DNA from: JAMQKA01 sp043951865 | Lineage (GTDB): Bacteria > Bacteroidota > Rhodothermia > Balneolales > Balneolaceae | DNA length: 64,000 nucleotides | Reading direction: 5' to 3' | Assembly (NCBI RefSeq): GCF_043951865.1 | Contig: NZ_JBINJF010000008.1 | Coordinates: 104,123 to 168,122, forward strand | Part shown: positions 24,911-33,869 of the stretch, in pieces | How positions within the stretch are numbered: the stretch's first letter is position 1 | How the letters are laid out: each line of letters opens with the position of its first letter | The notes under the pieces: generated by a model | Seen by the model: the letters and a program-made list of their open reading frames with translations, nothing else | The model's database searches: none | What the model was told of the DNA's origin: nothing | Translations under genes and position numbers: made by a program

Positions 24911-25762
24911 TCAGTTTCTGTGGGCCTGTATCGCCTCTAAGACCGGAGACCACAACTCTGTGGTGGGGCGGCGGGCGATCTCGCGGTGACCATAGCCCTC
25001 CAGCGGAATGAACTGACCCTCCCCGGCCGCTGCTACCTCGCGACCCATCTCGATGGGAACGATGCGATCCTCGGTTCCATGCACAACCAGCAGTGGGATC
25101 TCCATATTCCTGGCATTTTTGGCAGCTTCCACATTGTTCCATACATCGGGGAGAAGATAGTATATCTCTTCAGGAGCCATCCCCAGGTGAATAACGGCGG
25201 AGCGGGCGGTAGACCACGGGGCGCTGAGAACCACCAGGGAGGGAGAGGGATTCAGCTGGTCTACCCCGCTCATAAGGATACCGGTACCCAGGGAGTGGCC
25301 CAGTGCTATTTTGGGTTGGCCGCTGCGGGCTACATGCTCAACAAAATGCTGCCAGGCGGCGATGCCATCGTTATGCAAATTTTCGATACTTGGCTCGCCG
25401 CTGCTGTTGCCGAAGCCGGAATAGTCGAACACCATTGAGGTAATCCCGTGCTGATACAAAAGCGCCTGAACTTCGGCCCAGCGCGAAATCGTTTCGCGCC
25501 GGCCGTGATAAAGCAGAACAGCCGGCGTGGTGCTGTCTGCCTCTTCGGCGTGCACCACGGAAGCGTGCAGGGTCCGTCCGTGACTTTCGAATACAAACTG
25601 CTCAGAAGGAGCACCAAACTGTTCGGGGGTCTCGGATCCGTTGGGCCGCGTGGCGATCGCCTCTTCCTCAAGGGTGTAGTAAAGGAATGAACGCCCCCCG
25701 AAAAATATGGCACTCACTATTACCAGTATGTATGCGGAATAGCGAAATGATTTCTTTCTCAT
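24911..25762 (-). CDS. Membrane-anchored alpha/beta hydrolase
   Basis: 283 residues. An N-terminal signal anchor (residues about 8-28) is followed by an alpha/beta-hydrolase core. The nucleophile elbow is GHSLGTG (Ser157), the acid probably lies in VVHGTEDRIVP and the His in 'GYGHREIA'; 'LLYHGRRE' is the oxyanion strand. It is similar in layout to YfhR/BEM46-type hydrolases. The substrate is unknown. It is flanked by 220-340 bp spacers and looks monocistronic. Confidence 0.8.
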   Translation of the reverse strand: MRKKSFRYSAYILVIVSAIFFGGRSFLYYTLEEEAIATRPNGSETPEQFGAPSEQFVFESHGRTLHASVVHAEEADSTTPAVLLYHGRRETISRWAEVQALLYQHGITSMVFDYSGFGNSSGEPSIENLHNDGIAAWQHFVEHVARSGQPKIALGHSLGTGILMSGVDQLNPSPSLVVLSAPWSTARSAVIHLGMAPEEIYYLLPDVWNNVEAAKNARNMEIPLLVVHGTEDRIVPIEMGREVAAAGEGQFIPLEGYGHREIARRPTTELWSPVLEAIQAHRN

Positions 25763-26106
25763 AACCTTCTTCTTTTAAGAGGGTGTTTAGCAAAGATTAC
25801 ATCCATATTCCCACCTGGGTATATTCGCAGCCGAAATTTATATCTGCTGAATAAGAATTTCGAATGCAAAGATATACCCAGATTGGCAACACAACCGTTG
25901 GTATAAAACCTGGGTTTACCTCTCTGAAATTCACGTTGAATTAAAAAAACGCGCCGGACCTGTTGAATCCGGCACGTTTTTACAAAGGTGCAGTTTCCGG
26001 CTGGAGTCCTGCCGCGTTTAACACCCGAATTAATTATTGAGCCGCAGCAGCATACGCTCTTTAACGGAGTACCGTAACAGAACCGGAATACTTGTGAAAA
26101 TGCAGG
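25763..26106. other. Spacer between sucC and the hydrolase gene
   Basis: Contains the sucC terminator (25942-25982) and the promoter region of the hydrolase gene. No other gene is seen. Confidence 0.5.
25942..25982 (-). terminator. Bidirectional-looking terminator after sucC
   Basis: The stem CGCGCCGGA / TCCGGCACG (one mismatch) with a 9-nt loop is flanked by AAAAAAA on one side and TTTTT on the other. On the minus strand it ends in TTTTTTTAATT, about 120 bp after the sucC stop. Confidence 0.85.
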
Positions 26107-27315
26107 TCAGGCCGCCAGTACTTTTGAAACTTCATCAGCCGCTTCCCTGAGCAGTACCGCAGAAATCACATTAAGATCAGAGTTATCGATAATCTTCTTC
26201 GCTTCTTCAGCGTTGGTGCCCTGCAACCGCACGATAATAGGGACATCTTCCACCTTTTGGGCGATCTCTTCATCCTTAATCGCTTCAATAATGCCGTTGG
26301 CTACACGATCACAACGTACTATACCGCCAAAAATATTGATCAGGATAGCCTCTACGTTCGGATCTTCCAGTATAATTCGGAAGCCGTTTTTTACCGTATC
26401 CACGTTGGCGCTTCCGCCGACATCCAGGAAGTTGGCGGGATCACCGCCGGAAAGTTTAATGATATCCATGGTCGCCATCGCAAGCCCGGCGCCATTAACC
26501 ATGCAGCCGACGTTGCCATCCAGCTTGATGTAGTTAAGTCCGAATTCAGCCGCCTCCAGCTCAATGGGATTTTCCTCTGACTCATCACGCAGTTCCTCAA
26601 TATCCTTGTGGCGAAACAGGGCGTTGTCATCAAAAGTCATTTTGGCATCGAGCGCAATCACATACCCGCCGGGGGTAAGTACCAGCGGATTGATTTCCAC
26701 GAGGCTGGCATCGGTTTGCTGGTAGCACTCATAAAGAGCCATAATGAACTTGACCGCTTTTTTGAATGCGTCGCCCTCAAGCCCCAGTGCAAAGGCGAGG
26801 TGCCGGGCCTGGTTATGCTGAAGCTCCATCCCGGGCTCTACCCACTCTTTTACAATTTTTTCGGGTGTTTCCTCTGCCACTTTTTCGATCTCTACTCCTC
26901 CTTCGGTGGAGACCATAATCACGTTCTTACTTTTGGCGCGGTCCAGCAAAATACCGAGGTAGAACTCCTGTTCAATATCCACTCCGTCCGTAATGTAGAT
27001 GCGCTGGACTTTCTGGCCCTCTTCCCCGGTTTGTACAGTAACCAGCGTGTCCCCCAGCAACCCTTCGGCCGCTTCTTTAACCTCATCGACGGAATCGCAC
27101 AGGATAACGCCCTTTGAATTGCTGTTTTTGGTCCGTCCTTTACCTCGACCGCCGGCATGGATCTGCGCTTTTACCACAAAAAGCGTGGCCCCGTTGTTTT
27201 TCAATTTTTCAGCGGCCTCAACCGCATCATCTACACTGGTGGCGGCAATGCCATCCGGGACCGCTACGCCATAATCTTTCAGAATTTCTTTCGCCTGGTA
27301 TTCATGGATCTTCAT
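26107..27315 (-). CDS. sucC: Succinyl-CoA ligase (ADP-forming) beta subunit
   Basis: 402 residues. The start 'MKIHEYQAKEILKDYGVAVP' is the hallmark of SucC, followed by an ATP-grasp domain ('VVKAQIHAGGRGKGR', 'EINPLVL', 'LDAKMTFDDNA') and a CoA-ligase-type domain ('NFLDVGGSA', 'ILINIFGGIVRCD'). It catalyses the substrate-level phosphorylation step of the TCA cycle with SucD. The alpha subunit gene is not adjacent, so the two subunits are encoded apart. It has its own terminator. Confidence 0.96.
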   Translation of the reverse strand: MKIHEYQAKEILKDYGVAVPDGIAATSVDDAVEAAEKLKNNGATLFVVKAQIHAGGRGKGRTKNSNSKGVILCDSVDEVKEAAEGLLGDTLVTVQTGEEGQKVQRIYITDGVDIEQEFYLGILLDRAKSKNVIMVSTEGGVEIEKVAEETPEKIVKEWVEPGMELQHNQARHLAFALGLEGDAFKKAVKFIMALYECYQQTDASLVEINPLVLTPGGYVIALDAKMTFDDNALFRHKDIEELRDESEENPIELEAAEFGLNYIKLDGNVGCMVNGAGLAMATMDIIKLSGGDPANFLDVGGSANVDTVKNGFRIILEDPNVEAILINIFGGIVRCDRVANGIIEAIKDEEIAQKVEDVPIIVRLQGTNAEEAKKIIDNSDLNVISAVLLREAADEVSKVLAA

Positions 27316-27472
27316 AATGCAAGCACGTCAATTGGTTACAGTTTTTTAATGTCCGATGCAAAGGTAGCAAGTATAGGAGGTAAATAAAAGGAGAGTTTCA
27401 ACACCCGTTTTTAAAAACCGGCACGGAGTTCAGAGCGGTAAGGCTGCGGTCAAAAACACAGCCCATCACCGT

Positions 27473-28234
27473 CTACAGCAAAATATCGGCTACTTCATTC
27501 CAGTTCCGGCACACATGATCCGGCTCTGCCTTCTTTTCCGCATCCATGTCATCCTCCTCATTATAGGTATAGGTGCCATCGGAATATCCCGTAAAAAGGA
27601 TCGCTTTCATTCCCAGACCTTTTGCCCCGCGGATATCCGTTTTTACCAGGTCCCCGACGTGCCAGGAGTGCTCGGCCCTGCTGCCGCTCTTGTCCAGGAG
27701 CTGCCGAAATGCGTCGGGATGGGGTTTGCTGTAGCCGGTTTCATCACTAAATACAAACCCGGAGAAATAGTTGATAAGGCCGTGGTTTTCCAGGTACTTG
27801 CGCAGCACCCGTCCCGGCGAATACATGGTATCTGAAATCAGCCCCACCGGATAGCGCTTGGCCAGCTCGGCAATAACCTCTCCGGCGTTGTCCGCCAGCC
27901 GGGGTGGCCCCTCCCACAGCGATTCCTCGAACTCCTCCACCAGGGAGGCTCTTTCGGCTTTTGTAGCGGGCAACTCCAGGTGAGCAAGTATGTTATCCAC
28001 CAGCTCGGACGTTGTGGGCGTGCGATGCTCGTTGAGCCAGATCTTGTCAAACTCTTTTGACGCCTTGCGTTTCGCCTCATCTATCTTTTCCGGCGGAAGG
28101 GTCTGCTGGTACTTCCGGGCCACCCGGCGAAGGGCCCGGAGCCGAACCTCACGCCGGTCGCTACCGCCCGTTTCCGCCTGAACCAGCGTGTTCCAAAAAT
28201 CGATTGTAATCATGGTTTGGGATTCAGGCATCAT
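27473..28234 (-). CDS. HAD-superfamily hydrolase
   Basis: 253 residues. Motif I is 'ITIDFWNTLV', where the usual second Asp is a Trp as in the DAYGT-type dehalogenase branch. Motif II/III is seen in 'VGLISDTMYSP' and 'GYSKPHPDAFRQLL', and motif IV in 'HVGDLVKTDIRGAKGLGMKAI'. A helical cap lies between residues about 20 and 110. It should be a phosphatase or related hydrolase acting on a small metabolite. It overlaps the upstream HAD gene by 4 bp (ATGA), so the two are translationally coupled. Confidence 0.85.
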   Translation of the reverse strand: MMPESQTMITIDFWNTLVQAETGGSDRREVRLRALRRVARKYQQTLPPEKIDEAKRKASKEFDKIWLNEHRTPTTSELVDNILAHLELPATKAERASLVEEFEESLWEGPPRLADNAGEVIAELAKRYPVGLISDTMYSPGRVLRKYLENHGLINYFSGFVFSDETGYSKPHPDAFRQLLDKSGSRAEHSWHVGDLVKTDIRGAKGLGMKAILFTGYSDGTYTYNEEDDMDAEKKAEPDHVCRNWNEVADILL

Positions 28235-28782
28235 CTGATAGTGTCTACCACCTGTTTAATGTTGTCAAAAGTTCGGATGCTGTGTTTCTCCAGCCATGAT
28301 TTATCCTGGCTGGGTTCGTGCCGTGACCGGATGAAGAACGGCGTTATTCCCAGCTCAACAGCTGGCCTCAGATCGCTTATTTTGTCGCCGGCCATGTATG
28401 AACGGGCAAAATCGACCTGGTGCTTCTGTGCCGCCTTTCGAAACATGCCGGTACCGGGCTTGCGGTCGGCCGGTTCGTAGGTATAAGGTTTTTGGTCATG
28501 TTCAGGGTGCCAGGGAGCGATATACCAGTCATCGATCGCCAGGTCCTTTTTTGCCAGCTCTTCATCCACCCACCGATGTAACGCGTGTACCTGCCCTTCG
28601 GTATACCGCCCCCGGGCAATGCCCGACTGGTTGGTAACCACAATAATTTTAAAGTCGTTCTGCTTCATCCACCGGATCGCCTCAACGGCTCCCTCGCACC
28701 AGGTCCATTCTTCGGGAGTGTGTACGAAATTGTAGTCCACGTTGAGGGTTCCGTCACGATCCAGAAAAAAAGCTTTGTCCAT
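28231..28782 (-). CDS. HAD-IIIA phosphatase, GmhB/HisB-N-like
   Basis: 183 residues. Motif I is FLDRDGTLN, 'IIVVTNQSGIARG' and 'GDKISDLRPA' are motifs II and IV, and 'DRKPGTGMF' is the substrate loop. This is the family of D-glycero-D-manno-heptose-1,7-bisphosphate 7-phosphatase and histidinol phosphatase. The zinc-binding cysteines found in many GmhB proteins are missing: the loop reads 'APWHPEHDQKPYTYEPADRKP' in pieces without any Cys. It may still act in LPS heptose synthesis, but no other heptose gene is next to it. It is the first gene of a two-gene HAD operon. Confidence 0.82.
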   Translation of the reverse strand: MDKAFFLDRDGTLNVDYNFVHTPEEWTWCEGAVEAIRWMKQNDFKIIVVTNQSGIARGRYTEGQVHALHRWVDEELAKKDLAIDDWYIAPWHPEHDQKPYTYEPADRKPGTGMFRKAAQKHQVDFARSYMAGDKISDLRPAVELGITPFFIRSRHEPSQDKSWLEKHSIRTFDNIKQVVDTIR

Positions 28783-28923
28783 CGGGAGCTGTTACTTTTT
28801 AAATTTTATTTCATGTGGCCTGCTCGCTTCAAAGATACGATTCAGGCTTATAATTTTTCCAGAAAGCCAAAAAAAGTTCAAATTCACCTGCCTGGAGCGG
28901 GTCAATCACCACAGGAAGATCAA

Positions 28924-29478
28924 CTACCAAAGCTTGCCTGCCCGCAAGCTCAGTCCCACACCACCGAACGGCTGCTCGGTATTCACATTGGCGAAACTGT
29001 ACAGGTCAACCGCCAAATACCGGAGCGGCTGCCAGGAGATCTGCCCCTCCAGGGGAAATCCGATCATCGTCTGCATCTGCTCTCCCCGACCTCCGCCAAA
29101 CAGCCGGGGATACCGGGTTCCACCGATAACCGATGCCCCCAGTCCCGCTGAAACATAAAATGAACGAATACGGGTGCCCCTGCCATATAAAAAAGCTATA
29201 TCCCAGGTTTCTCCCCCGAACGCCGGGTCTGTGCTTGTAGTTCGCAGCGAAAACAGGTGGTGCTGATGATCAAATGTAATACCGCCGTGTATCCCCGCGC
29301 CCAGCGTTGTTATGGCCTGTCCCATATAGGCCGAAAAATTATTCGTGCGGGGTTCCGGTTGTTGGGCAACACTCAGGCGGGAACAACACAGGATTAAAAG
29401 TACGGGCAGGAGCAGGGACAAATTCAAGAGCTTTCCCGAGAACGAAAAACAACGATTCCAAAAAGTGCGATCAAGCAT
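28924..29478 (-). CDS. Small secreted outer-membrane-type protein, unrecognised
   Basis: 184 residues. A signal peptide (residues about 15-39, ending SVAQ) is followed by beta-strand-rich sequence with glycine/aromatic alternation ('AYMGQAITTLGAGIHGGI', 'RSFYVSAGLGASVIGG', 'GGVGLSLRAGKLW'). It looks like a small 8-stranded outer-membrane barrel. The gene starts 3 bp after the stop of the larger barrel gene, so the two are cotranscribed and may work together. No family is recognised. Confidence 0.7.
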   Translation of the reverse strand: MLDRTFWNRCFSFSGKLLNLSLLLPVLLILCCSRLSVAQQPEPRTNNFSAYMGQAITTLGAGIHGGITFDHQHHLFSLRTTSTDPAFGGETWDIAFLYGRGTRIRSFYVSAGLGASVIGGTRYPRLFGGGRGEQMQTMIGFPLEGQISWQPLRYLAVDLYSFANVNTEQPFGGVGLSLRAGKLW

Positions 29479-29481
29479 AAA

Positions 29482-30840
29482 TTAAAACCTGGTATTTACG
29501 ACATTAGCGAAATCGGATCCAAACGTGTAGGATAACGAGATAGAGCCAGACAACGAAAAATCGGTGGCCAGTTCGCGCTGGCGCAGCAGCACATCCTCCA
29601 GCGAGGTATCCCCGAGCGGGAGAGAGAGCTGATCCTGGATCATCTCAAACTGGCTGCTGAAATTAAGCGAAAGTCCCTCTGCCAGGCGCACCGAGATGCT
29701 GCCAAACACTTCAGCCCGGCGATGTGCAAAATCGTGAAAATAGTGGGACCCCTCTACGCCGCCCTCAATCTCACCCCAGGGCTGCAGGATCTGAACCGCG
29801 GCCGAAAGTTCCTGGTTTACCAGACCTTCCCTGGTTTTGTTGAAAATGGTTTCCTCATAATAATCTACATGAGAATATCCCAGCTGGTACCGAAAGGTAA
29901 TTGATTTTCGCGTAGCCTGCTGGTATGGAAAGATGTTATACTCAACCCCCGGAGTCAGGCGGAAGCGGTGCCGAAGATTTCGGTCGGTTCGGGTGATGTA
30001 ATCTCCAAACAGGCCGGCCGACCAGTGATCGCCCAGGCTCTTGATGGCATAACTGTCGAACCCGTGGCGGTGCAGCCGGCTGATGACCGGTTCCTCCCCA
30101 TCCTCCTGGTTTATTTCGACATATTCATAATTAAAATAGGGGCGCAACCGGATTTTCCACTCCTCGGTCACGCGGTCCGCATAAAATCCCCAGCGAGAGT
30201 CAAACTCCTCCTGGTTGGATTCCAGGTCGAGCTGCAAGCTGCCCGCATATATTTCGAAGACCCAGTAGTTCCAGGGGTCCTGGACCTCCGTTACCGCATC
30301 CAGCTCACTGTCGGAAGCCTCAAACTGCAGGCTAAACCGGGAGGTATCGTAGACTTGCATGGTATAGGGGGACAGTCCGATTTCAAGCACCCGGTTCAGG
30401 GACTCCCGGGTTTCATCAATGGTGGCATTACGGTTCATTGTCCGGGTTATCGTGTATTCCATGCCGTTGAACTTTTCGCGGCCAATAAAGGTAATTTCAT
30501 ACTCGCGTCCACCATCGCCGGTCCCTTCATCAGTAATAAATACATGCACGTTGGCCAGGTCCGGATCGCGTACATAGTTTACAAGCGTAATTTCACGGCG
30601 GATATGGTCATAGGCACACCTTTCGCAGTCGATATATACCAGTGGTATCGCTGAAGGCTGGACAGATGAACGTTCTTTTTCAGGGGTATCGACGTTTTCA
30701 GCCTGTGCGAACAGCGGTTCAGTGCTTGCTAACAGAAGGAGAAACAAAGGCAGGACTCCAGCAGTAAAGAAACAAAAATATTTTTCTCCTTTAAAGTTGA
30801 GTTCCATTCCGCCTATACAGCTTATCGCTTGCTTGAACAT
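29482..30840 (-). CDS. Outer-membrane beta-barrel protein with N-terminal CxxC domain, unrecognised
   Basis: 452 residues. After a signal peptide (ending 'EPLFAQ') comes a compact domain beginning 'IDCERCAYDHIRREI' and 'VNYVRDPDLANVHVFIT', followed by an amphipathic beta-rich region ending in Phe, as outer-membrane barrels do. I have an impression of similar proteins in Bacteroidota-like genomes but cannot name a function. The CERC motif could form a disulfide or bind a metal. The ATG at 30840 gives an N-terminal extension; ATG at 30807 is an alternative. It heads a two-gene unit. Confidence 0.7.
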   Translation of the reverse strand: MFKQAISCIGGMELNFKGEKYFCFFTAGVLPLFLLLLASTEPLFAQAENVDTPEKERSSVQPSAIPLVYIDCERCAYDHIRREITLVNYVRDPDLANVHVFITDEGTGDGGREYEITFIGREKFNGMEYTITRTMNRNATIDETRESLNRVLEIGLSPYTMQVYDTSRFSLQFEASDSELDAVTEVQDPWNYWVFEIYAGSLQLDLESNQEEFDSRWGFYADRVTEEWKIRLRPYFNYEYVEINQEDGEEPVISRLHRHGFDSYAIKSLGDHWSAGLFGDYITRTDRNLRHRFRLTPGVEYNIFPYQQATRKSITFRYQLGYSHVDYYEETIFNKTREGLVNQELSAAVQILQPWGEIEGGVEGSHYFHDFAHRRAEVFGSISVRLAEGLSLNFSSQFEMIQDQLSLPLGDTSLEDVLLRQRELATDFSLSGSISLSYTFGSDFANVVNTRF

Positions 30841-31198
30841 TGAGTTTCGGTAACGACTTCTTTTTCAGTTAAAAAAAGATCACAGGTAAAATGCAATCGA
30901 TTGTTGCCAAACCATTTTGTCCAGGTATCGATATTTTCGCACATGTTAAATCCTGGTTTGCCGGCGGTAAAAGCGACGTCGGGTTCAACCAGAATGTCAT
31001 CACGGCCAAAGCCGGCTGTTCAACACTTCAACAAACGGATGAAAATCACATTATGCTTTCAAAATAGATACATACTATAAATGATTTGCATTCAATAACA
31101 AAATATGAGGTAATTAAGTATTTAAATCTGGATAAAATTGAGTTACTTTACGCCATTCACTAATTTCATGCAGTTTTAAAAGAAAGGGGCAGCTTCGT
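30841..31198. other. pyrRB upstream region
   Basis: 358 bp. Apart from a doubtful 58-codon frame (30891-31067) nothing is recognised. I searched by eye for a PyrR-type anti-terminator/terminator pair and did not find a T-run-ended hairpin. AT-rich sequence at 31060-31150 probably contains the pyr promoter. Confidence 0.4.
30891..31067 (+). CDS. Possible small ORF (58 codons), doubtful
   Basis: The frame from ATG 30891 to TAG 31067 reads as plausible protein ('AKPFCPGIDIFAHVKSW', 'GGKSDVGFNQNVITAKAGC') but matches nothing I know. It lies in the same direction just before pyrR. It may be a leader peptide, a gene remnant or chance. Confidence 0.2.
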   Translation: MQSIVAKPFCPGIDIFAHVKSWFAGGKSDVGFNQNVITAKAGCSTLQQTDENHIMLSK

Positions 31199-31744
31199 TT
31201 GAACAGAGCTAAAATCATGTCGGCCGACGATCTGGATCGCACGTACCTGCGATTTGCTCATCAGTTTCTAGAACCGTATGACGACCCTTCCCCCCTGGCT
31301 ATTATCGGCATGCAGACCCGGGGCGTGCATATAGGCAAACGGGTTCGCAATATCATAGCGGAAAAATTCGACGTAACGCTGGACTTCGGAACGCTGGATG
31401 TCACCTTCTACCGCGACGATTTCCGGCGGAAATTAAAAATGCCTGACGTCAAGGTCACCGAAATCAATTTTGACCTTTATGAACGCGATGTCGTTTTGGT
31501 GGACGACGTGCTCTATACCGGCCGTACGGTCCGCTCTGCGATGGACGCCTTGATGGACTACGGTCGCCCGCGAAGCATTCGCTTCTGCTGCATGGTCGAC
31601 AGGGGGCACCGCGAGCTGCCGATTTCCGCCGATTATGTAGGTATCAAAGTGCCTACGCACGTGCAGGAGGAGGTCCGGGTCAAAGTGAAAGAGCTGGACG
31701 GCGAAGATGCTATTTATGTGGTCAAAAATCCGAATGAAGAGTAA
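31199..31744 (+). CDS. pyrR: Bifunctional pyrimidine regulator PyrR / uracil phosphoribosyltransferase
   Basis: 181 residues. The PRPP-binding motif VDDVLYTGRT lies at residues 101-110; 'MSADDLDRTYLRFAHQ', 'GMQTRGV' and 'TLDVTFYRDDF' are the other PyrR blocks. In Gram-positive bacteria PyrR attenuates pyr operon transcription by binding leader RNA, and it has UPRT activity. Here it sits 5 bp before pyrB. The start is TTG at 31199, supported by AGAAAGGGG 8-16 nt upstream and by the family N terminus. No attenuator was recognised upstream, so the regulatory mode is uncertain. Confidence 0.93.
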   Translation: MNRAKIMSADDLDRTYLRFAHQFLEPYDDPSPLAIIGMQTRGVHIGKRVRNIIAEKFDVTLDFGTLDVTFYRDDFRRKLKMPDVKVTEINFDLYERDVVLVDDVLYTGRTVRSAMDALMDYGRPRSIRFCCMVDRGHRELPISADYVGIKVPTHVQEEVRVKVKELDGEDAIYVVKNPNEE

Positions 31745-31749
31745 TCAGT

Positions 31750-32718
31750 ATGCCTGAGGAGATCGAGGAGATACAGGAACCCACAGCACATGATTTCAAC
31801 CAGAAACACCTGTTGGGGCTGGCCCACTATTCCAAAGAAGATATTTTATATGTGTTGGACCAGGCCAGATATTTCAGGGAGATTCTGGAACGGCCCGTTC
31901 CCAAAGTACCCACGCTGCGCGACAAGACGATAGTCAACCTGTTCTACGAAAGCAGCACACGCACCCGGCTCTCCTTTGAACTGGCCCAGAAGCGGATGGG
32001 GGCGGATGTGGTGAATTTTTCTGCAAAGGCTTCCAGCGTATCGAAAGGGGAATCACTAAAGGATACCATCCGCAATATCAGTTCCATGAAGATCGACATG
32101 GTGGTCGTTCGGCACGAGAGTCCCGGTGTACCCCATTTTTTGACCCGCTGCGTGGATGCGGCCATCATCAATGCGGGTGACGGCGCCCACGAACACCCCA
32201 CGCAGGCGCTGCTCGACATGTACTCCATGCGCGACATTTATCCTGACCTGCAGGACAAAAATATCGCCATCATCGGTGATATCGCCCATAGCCGCGTGGT
32301 GCGTTCCAATATTATCGGGCTTACTAAAATCGGGGCCAATGTTACCGTTTGCGGGCCCAAAACCCTCATGCCGGTCTATGTAGAAGAGCTGGGAGCGACG
32401 GTATCCTACAACCTGGAGGAGACCCTGGCGTGGTGCGATGTGGCAATGGCCCTGCGTATTCAGCTGGAACGACAGGAAAACGGAACAGAACTGTTTCCCA
32501 GCATCCGGGAATATCATCAAAAGTTCGGGATTACGATGAAGCATCTTGAAAAATATCCCGACTTCACAATCATGCACCCCGGGCCCGTCAACCGGGGAGT
32601 GGAGATGGAGAGCGAAGTAGCCGACAGCAAACGCTCCATCATCCTTAGCCAGGTTACCAACGGCGTGGCCGTGCGGATGGCGATTCTCTACCTGCTGAGT
32701 GGCAGAAGCCGGGTCTAA
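31750..32718 (+). CDS. pyrB: Aspartate carbamoyltransferase catalytic subunit
   Basis: 322 residues. The carbamoyl-phosphate motif is 'FYESSTRTRLSFE', followed by 'GESLKDT', 'HEHPTQALLDMYS' and 'HPGPVNRGVE', all diagnostic. It joins carbamoyl phosphate and aspartate in the first committed step of pyrimidine synthesis. It is cotranscribed with pyrR; no pyrI regulatory chain or pyrC follows. A small CGGGT-CTA-ACCCG hairpin overlaps the stop. The next gene is convergent. Confidence 0.96.
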   Translation: MPEEIEEIQEPTAHDFNQKHLLGLAHYSKEDILYVLDQARYFREILERPVPKVPTLRDKTIVNLFYESSTRTRLSFELAQKRMGADVVNFSAKASSVSKGESLKDTIRNISSMKIDMVVVRHESPGVPHFLTRCVDAAIINAGDGAHEHPTQALLDMYSMRDIYPDLQDKNIAIIGDIAHSRVVRSNIIGLTKIGANVTVCGPKTLMPVYVEELGATVSYNLEETLAWCDVAMALRIQLERQENGTELFPSIREYHQKFGITMKHLEKYPDFTIMHPGPVNRGVEMESEVADSKRSIILSQVTNGVAVRMAILYLLSGRSRV

Positions 32719-32752
32719 CCCGTCAAATTTTGGAAATTAGAATGAAAAGGTT

Positions 32753-33733
32753 TCAGTTTGAGACTGATTTCGAGGCTTCTGGCTTTGTTCTCCTCTTCTT
32801 CCATCTTGCCAGTACAATACCTCCCACCACCAGGCCTGATCCCAGGTACTGCTCGAATGCCAGCTGTTCATTCAGCAGGATCACGCCAAACATCAATCCC
32901 AGCACAGGCACCAGGTTCTGGTAGGTGGCGGTATGTACGGCTCCCACCTCCTGGATGGCATAGTTCCAAATAATGTAGGCGACCCCGATGGAGAGAATCC
33001 CGCTGTATGCAACGGCCCCGTAGGCCCCGTACGAGACCTGGCTCCAGTCAATTACAGTCATGCCGGGGAGTCCGACGAGAAAAAGCATCACGGCCCCAAT
33101 GGTTGTTGTGACGGTAGAAAATTGCAGCGGCGTATATCGCTTTAAAAAATTGCGAGACAACACCGTATACGCACCCCAAACCAGCGTGGCGCAAATGGTC
33201 AGGATATCCCCGATAAAGGTATCGGAGCTGAAATCAAGCTCCTCACTGCCACCCAGCATTATAAAGACCACCCCGCCAAACGCAAGGGCAACGCCTGTTG
33301 ATTTGAGGAGATCCAGCTTTTCGTCGCTGAACAGGTGTGCAATCAGGGCTACCCAGATGGGAATCGTACCCATGATAACTGCTACATTCGCTGCGTAGGT
33401 ATAGTCTATACCGATGATAAACAGTCCCTGGTAAACCAGGTTTGCCAGCACGCCCATGCCCACCAGCGGCCACCAGTCCCTGCGCGGCACGTTGATAGAC
33501 TGCCCCCGCCAGAGCAGGGCGCCCCAGATAATAACGGCGGCAAACAAGAACCGGAGCCCGTTGAAACTGAGGGGATCGATCTCGTCAAGATTGCCCTTGA
33601 TAACGGAAAAATTAAGGGCCCAGATTACGGTGACCGTCATCAGGGCGATTTCTATAAGCGTACGTCTGTTCAAAACCGGAGGCGTATTGTGTGAATGATG
33701 TTTCCAGAAACGAACCGGGCAAAGGTACAACAT
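32753..33733 (-). CDS. EamA/DMT-family transporter
   Basis: 326 residues with about ten hydrophobic helices arranged as two EamA repeats (residues about 25-165 and 180-315). Family-like stretches are 'VIWALNFSVIKGNLDEIDPLSF' at the start (shown in part), 'LRFLFAAVIIWG' and 'LVPVLGLMFGVILLNEQLA' near the end. It probably exports or imports small metabolites; the substrate is not predictable. ATG 33733 gives a 20-residue tail before the first helix; a later TTG is possible. It is divergent from the TetR gene, with operators in the shared upstream region, so TetR might influence it too. Confidence 0.85.
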   Translation of the reverse strand: MLYLCPVRFWKHHSHNTPPVLNRRTLIEIALMTVTVIWALNFSVIKGNLDEIDPLSFNGLRFLFAAVIIWGALLWRGQSINVPRRDWWPLVGMGVLANLVYQGLFIIGIDYTYAANVAVIMGTIPIWVALIAHLFSDEKLDLLKSTGVALAFGGVVFIMLGGSEELDFSSDTFIGDILTICATLVWGAYTVLSRNFLKRYTPLQFSTVTTTIGAVMLFLVGLPGMTVIDWSQVSYGAYGAVAYSGILSIGVAYIIWNYAIQEVGAVHTATYQNLVPVLGLMFGVILLNEQLAFEQYLGSGLVVGGIVLARWKKRRTKPEASKSVSN

Positions 33734-33830
33734 ATTTCGCTACTCTACGACGACCAATATTAAGCGAATGTTAAATTCGGAAAATGTGCAACAAAAATGT
33801 TTGGTTTTCGTAACATCACAAATTAACTTT

Positions 33831-33853
33831 GGTCACTTATTGACCGAAAGTCA
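33831..33853. promoter_or_regulatory. Putative TetR operator O1 in front of tetR
   Basis: Two overlapping palindromes: GGTCACTTATTGACC (33831-33845) and TGACCGAAAGTCA (33841-33853). The second has the form TGAC-N5-GTCA, the same as the operator at 34540-34552, and both are followed by TTTTAA. It lies 17 bp before the preferred tetR start and between the divergent tetR and EamA genes, so autoregulation is likely. Confidence 0.6.
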
Positions 33854-33869
33854 TTTTAACCAATTTATC

